Below, piece after piece: positions 31,667 through 36,564 of a stretch of 36,564 bases of DNA. The DNA lies in assembly GCA_016870855.1 (NCBI GenBank), contig VGAF01000003.1, positions 1-36,564 of the forward strand, given 5' to 3'. Both the position numbers and the translations under genes were made by a program. The notes beneath the pieces were generated by a model, which worked only from the letters and a program-made list of their open reading frames with translations, was not told the DNA's origin and made no database searches. Origin of the DNA: Actinomycetota bacterium. Lineage in GTDB: Bacteria; Actinomycetota; Actinomycetes; Nanopelagicales; Nanopelagicaceae. The first letter of the stretch is position 1, and each line of letters opens with the position of its first letter.

Positions 31667-33303
31667 CCGGTAATTCTATTCTGCTTATGTCCGATTACCC
31701 ATTGAATAGATGAGAGCGCAAGGAAGACGATCGCGAAATACCAGGCGACAAGGGTGATATTTATGCCTACTAAGAGCGCGCCACCAATAACCAAGATTCT
31801 GCCGCCCACGTAAAAACCTAGCGCACTCAACCATACTGGTTTCTTCTCGTTCTGTAAGGAGCGATAGAGGTTGTCGTAATGATGGAAGATGATGCTAAAT
31901 AAAATTATGAAACTTGGGATTCCCAAGACATCTTGATGGAAGAAAATTGCAATCAAAACTACTGCTTCGATTAATCGCAATACAGAGGGTTCGATCCAAC
32001 TAATTCGCTTAGTAAAGCTCGCCTTAATTCCAAGTAAATCTGATTGAATAATAATCAAAGAGCTCTTCAGAGGCGCCTTTTCCATTTCCTTAGTTCTAAT
32101 TGCCCTGCCCCGGAATACAACGACTGCAGATATAAAGGCAAGGATTGGCATTATTGTGAATGTGAAGGCGGCGCCACCAATAACAGCGCTTGCGCTAATG
32201 GCTAACCAACGCTCACCTATTGGGAATTGAATTATCTTTCCCAGCCAATAACGGAGCCTTTCCTTTGGCTCCCGTTCCGTAGGAACGATGCCATCGAATT
32301 CCGCCATGAAATCAACTGGGAGAGCAAACTTCTCTTCAACTCGAATCTTCACGCTCTGGGCAAAGTTGTAATCCGATAAGTGCCTAAAGGTTTGAATTAC
32401 CATCATCGCCATTGCTGGAATCCACAAATCTCTACCTTCAAGTGATGCCCCATAGGCAAGGCCTAAAAAGACTAGGTATTCCTTAACTCGATCAGTTACG
32501 GCATCTAACCAAGCGCCCAATTTTGAAAACTTACGGGTGTACCGAGCTAACTCGCCATCAACGCAATCCACGATGATGCTCAGCTGCAACAAGATTGCTC
32601 CAAGAAGAATTGGTAGGAAAGTGCCGCGTGAGAATAGAAATGCCGAATAGAGCCCGATTGCGAAGGAAAGAATTGTTACTTGATTGGGAGTAGCGCCGAC
32701 TTTCACCGCAACCCAGGTAAGAATCTTGGAGAACTTACGTAAGAAGAAGACGGAGAAGAAGCCATCGTTGGCTCGGTTCGCCATCTTTAGGCGTAGCGCA
32801 GCGATATTTAGCCCATTTATCTCGCTCTTAACTCGATCTCTTTCAAGTGAGTCATCACTTCGTGACCATGGGGCGCTCAAAACATCTACCGCATCAACCT
32901 TAATCGTGGCACGAATGAGGGCTACCAGAAGAAGATCTAGCGCATTGCCTTTTGCCTTAAAAGTGATTGCACTTTCTATTGCGGGAAGAATTGATTCACG
33001 TTGTCTTTGCGAAAGTCTAAGCGCACCTACAAAATCTCGATTGCCGATTGTTACCTTGTGCGATGCAGAACTAGCGCTAGCTACTCGATTCTGGCGGACT
33101 AGCGTGTTTCCATTTTTCACAATCGCAACAAGTGCGGCCGAAGTACTTCTTGGATAGTCCGTTAGTAGTTCTAAATGAGGATCTGTAATCACCGTTCGAT
33201 CATCGATTAGTAATAGATCTCTTGTAGAACTTTGGAAGGCTTCGAGTATTTCTGAAAGTGAGGTTTTGGCGGTGACCGTTAGAGAATCAAGTGCGCCGCT
33301 CAT
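31663..33303 (-). CDS. Large CDP-alcohol phosphotransferase with remnant nucleotidyltransferase-like N-terminus and DUF5941-like C-terminus
   Basis: The 546-residue protein has three parts. Residues 1 to about 160 resemble the second half of a sugar/polyol-phosphate nucleotidyltransferase (LLLIDDRTVITDPHLELL, then VDAVDVLSAPWSRSDD) but lack the GxGTRL loop. Residues about 185-380 hold the canonical CDP-alcohol motif with Asp246, Asp249, Gly263, Asp267 and Asp271. The C-terminal about 150 residues, with IIFHHYDNLYR and several membrane segments, resemble DUF5941 as I remember it. It is the first gene of the minus-strand cluster, with a TATACT -10 box seven bases before its ATG. Confidence 0.8.
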   Translation of the reverse strand: MSGALDSLTVTAKTSLSEILEAFQSSTRDLLLIDDRTVITDPHLELLTDYPRSTSAALVAIVKNGNTLVRQNRVASASSASHKVTIGNRDFVGALRLSQRQRESILPAIESAITFKAKGNALDLLLVALIRATIKVDAVDVLSAPWSRSDDSLERDRVKSEINGLNIAALRLKMANRANDGFFSVFFLRKFSKILTWVAVKVGATPNQVTILSFAIGLYSAFLFSRGTFLPILLGAILLQLSIIVDCVDGELARYTRKFSKLGAWLDAVTDRVKEYLVFLGLAYGASLEGRDLWIPAMAMMVIQTFRHLSDYNFAQSVKIRVEEKFALPVDFMAEFDGIVPTEREPKERLRYWLGKIIQFPIGERWLAISASAVIGGAAFTFTIMPILAFISAVVVFRGRAIRTKEMEKAPLKSSLIIIQSDLLGIKASFTKRISWIEPSVLRLIEAVVLIAIFFHQDVLGIPSFIILFSIIFHHYDNLYRSLQNEKKPVWLSALGFYVGGRILVIGGALLVGINITLVAWYFAIVFLALSSIQWVIGHKQNRITG

Positions 33304-33309
33304 TTAGAG

Positions 33310-33315
33310 TAGTAT
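33310..33315 (+). promoter_or_regulatory. -10 box of the cytidylyltransferase gene, shared with the opposite strand
   Basis: TAGTAT is followed by six bases (AAATCT) and ATG 33322. Read on the other strand almost the same bases form TATACT. Confidence 0.6.
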
Positions 33316-33316
33316 A
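33311..33316 (-). promoter_or_regulatory. -10 box of the CDP-alcohol phosphotransferase operon, shared with the opposite strand
   Basis: TATACT on the minus strand, seven bases before ATG 33303, is close to the TATAAT consensus. It coincides with the plus-strand -10 box, so one melted site may serve both directions. Confidence 0.6.
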
Positions 33317-33321
33317 AATCT

Positions 33322-34017
33322 ATGGCCGTCCAAGTCGTGATTCTTGCTGCTGGAATGGGCACTCGACTCGGAAAACCTTGGCCAAAACCCCTCACTCCGC
33401 TCGCTGATGGGCGCTCGATTTTGCAACAGCAGATTGAGAATGTCCGGGGTGTTTTCGGTGAAGAAGTAAGGATCTCAATCGTTGTTGGTTTCAAATTAGA
33501 GATGATTATGGAAGCGCATCCTGACGTTACCTATGTTTATAACGAGGCCTACGACCAGACAAATACCTCAAAGAGCTTGTTAAAGGCGCTGAAAAATTCC
33601 CATGAGAGCGGCGTGCTCTGGCTAAATGGTGATGTTGTCTTCGACTCGAGAGTCCTTGAGCGAGTTAATGATCGAATCCGTAACGAAAAATCCTTCGTCT
33701 GTGTAAATACTGCGGCGGTAGGCGAAGAAGAGGTCAAATACACCGTAGACGGAAAAGGCTTTATCAACGCTCTCTCAAAGAAGGTTGAAAAGGCTTTAGG
33801 TGAAGCGGTTGGCATTAACTTCATCTCCACACATCACAAACCCTCGGTAATCGAGCAACTCGGCGCTTGTGCTGATAACGATTACTTTGAACGAGGGCTA
33901 GAGCTGGCGATAGAGAGCAATGGGATTGAGATTGAACCGGTTGATATCTCAGATCTATTCGCCGTTGAGGTCGATTTCCAAGCAGACCTTGATCGCGCTA
34001 ACTCCCAAATCAACTAG
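33322..34017 (+). CDS. CDP-polyol/phosphocholine-type cytidylyltransferase
   Basis: The 231-residue protein is a single-domain nucleotidyltransferase with LAAGMGTRLGKPWPKPL (GMGTRLG at 11-17, Lys22), the metal Asp in NGD (102-104) and YNEAYDQTNTSKSLLKAL (74-90). The latter matches the LicC/inositol-phosphate cytidylyltransferase branch rather than sugar-phosphate thymidylyltransferases. It would activate a phospho-alcohol to its CDP derivative for the two phosphotransferases on the opposite strand. The substrate (choline, ethanolamine, inositol, glycerol or another polyol phosphate) is not decidable. It overlaps the convergent pcp gene by eight bases. Confidence 0.85.
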   Translation: MAVQVVILAAGMGTRLGKPWPKPLTPLADGRSILQQQIENVRGVFGEEVRISIVVGFKLEMIMEAHPDVTYVYNEAYDQTNTSKSLLKALKNSHESGVLWLNGDVVFDSRVLERVNDRIRNEKSFVCVNTAAVGEEEVKYTVDGKGFINALSKKVEKALGEAVGINFISTHHKPSVIEQLGACADNDYFERGLELAIESNGIEIEPVDISDLFAVEVDFQADLDRANSQIN

Positions 34018-34597
34018 TTAAATCTAAAACTAATTCAATTCCTCTTATCATCTCCTCGATTTGCATCGTAGGTAAACCGGGAAACTCACTTACTTGTTCA
34101 TTCATTAGCGGAAGATGGATAAAGCCACTCTTGATTTCCATACCCGCGCAATGATGTTGCATGGCATAGAAAATGTGATTACAGACAAATGTCCCTGCGC
34201 TTAGCGAAATCGAAGCTGGTATTCCATTTTCATTTAATTCTTCGACCAAATTCTTTATCGGCAAGGTTGTGAAGTAAGCATCTGGACCGCCCGCTACTAT
34301 CGCGCGCTCTTTGGGAGACTTACCCGCGTTATCAGGGATTCGAGCATCATCTAGATTTATTGCGATCCGCTCTGGAGTTATCTCTTTTCTTCCCTCAGCC
34401 TGGCCGAGGGCTATGACAACAGTAGGTTTATGTTGAGCAATCAATGAAATCAACTTCAGCGACGCCTCGTTAAATGTGACCGGCAATACTTCTTTTGCCA
34501 CGAGAGAGCGGTGAGAGATTCTTCTGATGATCTCTTGAGATGGATTGAGTATCGAATTGTGAAATGGCTCAAATCCCGTGAGCAAAATTCTCTCCAT
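34010..34597 (-). CDS. pcp: Pyrrolidone-carboxylate (pyroglutamyl) peptidase
   Basis: The 195-residue cysteine peptidase C15 opens with ILLTGFEPFHNSILNPS and has GQAEGRKEITPERIAINLDDARIPDN with the catalytic Glu region. Its nucleophile is Cys139 in SLSAGTFVCNHIFY and its base His161 in GFIHLPLMNEQ. It removes N-terminal pyroglutamate from peptides in the cytoplasm, useful to a cell that scavenges peptides. The start ATG 34597 has AGAGGAAG upstream, so its mRNA has a normal leader. A CATAAT -10 box lies at 34630-34635. Confidence 0.93.
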   Translation of the reverse strand: MERILLTGFEPFHNSILNPSQEIIRRISHRSLVAKEVLPVTFNEASLKLISLIAQHKPTVVIALGQAEGRKEITPERIAINLDDARIPDNAGKSPKERAIVAGGPDAYFTTLPIKNLVEELNENGIPASISLSAGTFVCNHIFYAMQHHCAGMEIKSGFIHLPLMNEQVSEFPGLPTMQIEEMIRGIELVLDLTS

Positions 34598-34629
34598 CAG
34601 GTTTCTTCCTCTCAGAAATCTTTGACCTA

Positions 34630-34635
34630 ATTATG
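34630..34635 (-). promoter_or_regulatory. Possible -10 box of pcp
   Basis: CATAAT on the minus strand would start transcription near 34622 and leave a leader of about 25 bases containing the AGAGGAAG ribosome site. Confidence 0.4.
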
Positions 34636-34650
34636 GGCTCTCTTAGAGCC
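34636..34650. promoter_or_regulatory. Inverted repeat upstream of the pcp -10 box
   Basis: GGCTCT-CTT-AGAGCC has perfect 6-bp arms with a 3-base centre. It directly abuts the pcp -10 box, a usual operator position; it is about 50 bases upstream of the divergent dehydrogenase -10 box. Confidence 0.35.
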
Positions 34651-34698
34651 TAAGTGAATGATGAGGAAGCCGTCACGCCATCGCCAAAACTTTATTGC

Positions 34699-34704
34699 TA
34701 ATCT
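34699..34704 (+). promoter_or_regulatory. -10 box of the sugar dehydrogenase gene, predicted leaderless
   Basis: TAATCT is followed by six bases (AGAAAC) and ATG 34711. Confidence 0.6.
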
Positions 34705-34710
34705 AGAAAC

Positions 34711-35829
34711 ATGGTTCGAGCGCTCGTTCTCGTTTTAGCCCTGACCCTTTCTGTCATTCCGACGCGCGCATCAGAAATTAAGGTTGCTGGGGTTGCGATT
34801 GATGTAAAGAACTTCGATGTGGAGCCAACCAAATCCCTTGGCGGAAATGATCGCGGTCCGGCTTTAGCGGTTCTTAGAGATGGAACAGTTCTCATGGGCG
34901 GCGGAAATCGGGGCGGCTCTATTTTTGCTTGGAATGAAAGTAGCCAAGAGTTAAAACTTCTTGGTGAAATAATGTCGAAACGAGAGCGGATTCAGGACTC
35001 ACGCTTTGCCATAACCGATATTGCGGTTCTATCTGAGAACAAAAGTATCGCCAACCTTCTCATCTCGTTTCCAAGGCTTACCCCATCAAGATGTGTTGAA
35101 GTTGTCGTCTTCCGCGCCACATATGACCGCGTTAAGAATTCGCTGAAGAAGAATGAGAGGTGGTTTAGAAGTAACCCTTGTGTTGCAATCTCCGCAGTAC
35201 AGCATGCAGCCGGCCGTATGGAAGTAATAAATAGCCGCTCGGCTTATCTAACAGTTGGAGATTTAGGTTTTGATGAGCTACCTAATCGCGCTAAGCGTGG
35301 TGATTTAGGTTCGGTATTTCAAATCTCAAAAAGTAAAGTAACCCGCATCTCCCAAGGCCACCGAAATCAACAGGGAATTGTCTTGTTCAACGGTAAAGAT
35401 CTTCTCGTATCTGAACACGGTCCGCGCGGAGGCGATGAGATAAATCTTGTAGAACAAGGAATCGACTACGGCTGGCCATTTGTAACTTACGGCGCTCCTT
35501 ATAGCCAAGGTGACTATGTAATACCCGGTAAGACTGGAACACATGAAGGATTTAGAGAGCCATTGAAGCAATGGAATCCATCGATTGCTCCAACCGAATT
35601 AGTTCAAGTACCAACTGGAAAGTTCGGTAAATACTCTGGTGGGCTTGCAATGGGAACGCTCCGTCAGGCTTCTCTCGTATTCATGCGCTATGAGAATGGA
35701 AAGGTATCCGATACTGAAATCGTAAACGTCGGAGCTCGAATTCGTGATCTCGAAGTGCTTCCTGATCAACGCTTGATTGCCTCGACCGATGATGGCCGAT
35801 TAATGATTTTTAGTAGCCCGACTAACTGA
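34711..35829 (+). CDS. Secreted PQQ-dependent aldose sugar dehydrogenase homologue
   Basis: The 372-residue protein has a signal peptide (VRALVLVLALTLSVIPTRAS) and the soluble glucose/aldose dehydrogenase propeller. GHRNQQG and SEHGPRGGDEINLVEQGIDYGWPFVTYG are the family core, with the presumed PQQ and calcium contacts. Homologues oxidise aldoses outside the membrane, but some members lack cofactor. No PQQ biosynthesis gene is in the window, so activity would need PQQ from elsewhere. The first blade region (about 60-150) is diverged from characterised enzymes. It overlaps the convergent VKOR gene by eight bases. Confidence 0.83.
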   Translation: MVRALVLVLALTLSVIPTRASEIKVAGVAIDVKNFDVEPTKSLGGNDRGPALAVLRDGTVLMGGGNRGGSIFAWNESSQELKLLGEIMSKRERIQDSRFAITDIAVLSENKSIANLLISFPRLTPSRCVEVVVFRATYDRVKNSLKKNERWFRSNPCVAISAVQHAAGRMEVINSRSAYLTVGDLGFDELPNRAKRGDLGSVFQISKSKVTRISQGHRNQQGIVLFNGKDLLVSEHGPRGGDEINLVEQGIDYGWPFVTYGAPYSQGDYVIPGKTGTHEGFREPLKQWNPSIAPTELVQVPTGKFGKYSGGLAMGTLRQASLVFMRYENGKVSDTEIVNVGARIRDLEVLPDQRLIASTDDGRLMIFSSPTN

Positions 35830-36400
35830 CGCCTACAAACGCGGCACCGATTACAAGTCCTAGCCAGACGATATGAAAGATCGGCATAAAGCCAGAAATC
35901 TTCTCGATTGCGCTTCGCTTTTCCTCATCTTCTGTAGCTAGATACTTAATCTTTAGATTCTCTTGAATTACGCTAGAGAGAATCAAGAAATTACCAAACC
36001 AGGCAATCATGCAATAAGGGCAGAGCGCCCCAATCACAAAGGTGGTTTGTTGGGCTAGCCAATGTGAAAAGAAGATAGCTAAGAGGGTTCCAACTAGGGC
36101 CAACTTCCAGAACCAACCTGGGAATTGCACATCGCCAAAGAGAGCAACAGCGACCGCAATAAAGATCGCAAATGCAGCAAGTCCAATTAGTGAGTTGGGA
36201 AAACCAAAGACCTCGGCCTGCTTGGAGAGCATCACGCTCTTGCAGTTCAACACTTCATTTATGTTGCAGGAAGGGTTGAATTTCGCATCTTTCAAGATCT
36301 TTATCTTGTCGACTGTAAGTAAGAACGAGGCAATAAATCCGCTAATCGCTCCAAAGAGCATAAACGAAGCGGTAAAGCGACGGTCGGCGAGGAAGTTCAT
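35822..36400 (-). CDS. Vitamin K epoxide reductase-family membrane oxidoreductase
   Basis: The 192-residue protein has four or five membrane segments. The loop cysteines Cys45 and Cys53 (in SCNINEVLNCKSVML) and the CPYC active site (Cys127, Cys130) are the two conserved pairs, and FGFPNS carries the conserved Ser/Asn. Bacterial VKOR reoxidises DsbA-like proteins and passes electrons to menaquinone, so it drives disulfide formation outside the membrane. There is no fused thioredoxin domain, so a separate partner is needed. It lies 24 bases after the rhodopsin stop. A TAGAAT box in that gap suggests its own promoter. Confidence 0.92.
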   Translation of the reverse strand: MNFLADRRFTASFMLFGAISGFIASFLLTVDKIKILKDAKFNPSCNINEVLNCKSVMLSKQAEVFGFPNSLIGLAAFAIFIAVAVALFGDVQFPGWFWKLALVGTLLAIFFSHWLAQQTTFVIGALCPYCMIAWFGNFLILSSVIQENLKIKYLATEDEEKRSAIEKISGFMPIFHIVWLGLVIGAAFVGVS

Positions 36401-36409
36401 AGTTAGCGA

Positions 36410-36415
36410 ATTCTA
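36410..36415 (-). promoter_or_regulatory. Possible -10 box of the VKOR gene
   Basis: TAGAAT on the minus strand lies nine bases before the VKOR ATG, inside the 24-bp gap after the rhodopsin stop. Confidence 0.4.
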
Positions 36416-36424
36416 CCTAAGTTG

Positions 36425-36564
36425 TTAGAGCGCGCTCGTTGCGAGAACTCCACCGAAGATCTGCCAAGCAAGGGCTGACTTCGCGATGAATGAGAGCGTT
36501 ATATATGTGCGCTCGCCCACAAGATAATCCGCAAATCTTCCAATCTTCTTGTATTGCAGCCATT
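36425..36564 (-). CDS. Heliorhodopsin, C-terminal fragment (runs off the right edge)
   Basis: The 45 visible codons before TAA at 36425 end in GERTYITLSFIAKSALAWQ followed by IFGGVLATSAL. The LSxxAKSxLAW pattern is that of helix 7 of heliorhodopsins, with the retinal-binding Lys encoded at 36479-36481. Type 1 pumps such as actinorhodopsin have a DxxAKxxF-type helix 7, which does not fit as well. Heliorhodopsins were first found in freshwater actinobacteria and lie inverted in the membrane. The identification rests on this one helix, as the rest is outside the window. Confidence 0.72.
   Translation of the reverse strand, partial: WLQYKKIGRFADYLVGERTYITLSFIAKSALAWQIFGGVLATSAL

Noticed and set aside
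34654..34701. Fifteen-codon frame upstream of the sugar dehydrogenase
   Set aside because: No ribosome site or convincing -10 box precedes it, and it ends within the predicted dehydrogenase promoter.

Overview
The window looks like a chromosomal segment of a streamlined freshwater actinobacterium, most plausibly of the acI / Nanopelagicales group (Ca. Planktophila or Nanopelagicus-like). The signs are the actinobacterial gene order tilS-hpt-ftsH-folE-folP-folB-folK-panC-nadB, an actinobacterial GuaB1, a polyphosphate-glucokinase-like ROK kinase, and a VKOR-type disulfide protein. Base composition is moderate rather than high GC, genes are packed with 4-base overlaps, and the right edge holds the C-terminus of what reads as a heliorhodopsin. 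This placement is inferred; no rRNA or other phylogenetic marker was tested. I see no rRNA, tRNA, insertion sequence, integrase, CRISPR array or origin. No stretch over 300 bases lacks a gene; the longest gap is 211 bases (8304-8514).

Layout: (1) 1-8303, minus strand: one long operon of housekeeping genes reading from an NlpC/P60 wall hydrolase through tilS, hpt, ftsH, the folate genes, panC and the start of nadB. (2) 8304-11535: a structured intergenic region, ctaB/cyoE, a secreted beta-propeller protein and a DacB-type D,D-carboxypeptidase. (3) 11558-18616: a class II HDAC-like amidohydrolase coupled to a SpoU methyltransferase, a tyrosine phosphatase with a TPR protein, an HtrA protease, an MFS transporter and guaB1. 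(4) 18659-21212: a NodI/NodJ-type ABC-2 exporter. (5) 21213-28750: a class III aminotransferase behind a long leader with 18-bp repeats, a ROK kinase, and a spermidine/putrescine-type ABC importer operon ending in a class C beta-lactamase-fold hydrolase. (6) 28730-34017: a compact gene set for making and perhaps exporting a phosphodiester-containing envelope molecule: a cytidylyltransferase divergent from two CDP-alcohol phosphotransferases, an ABC-exporter membrane domain with no ATPase, a GT2 glycosyltransferase and a GDPD-family phosphodiesterase. (7) 34010-36564: pyrrolidone-carboxylate peptidase, a secreted PQQ-type sugar dehydrogenase homologue, VKOR and the partial heliorhodopsin.

Two things stand out. 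First, region 6 is a coherent and apparently little-described envelope pathway with several odd proteins: a fusion with a remnant nucleotidyltransferase domain, a transferase whose last motif Asp is His, and an ATPase-less ABC membrane protein. Second, most first genes of transcription units carry a TAnnnT -10 box exactly six bases before the start codon, which predicts leaderless mRNAs. In three divergent gaps of 18 to 29 bp the two opposing -10 boxes are overlapping or nearly adjacent, and at 33310-33316 they share almost the same seven bases.
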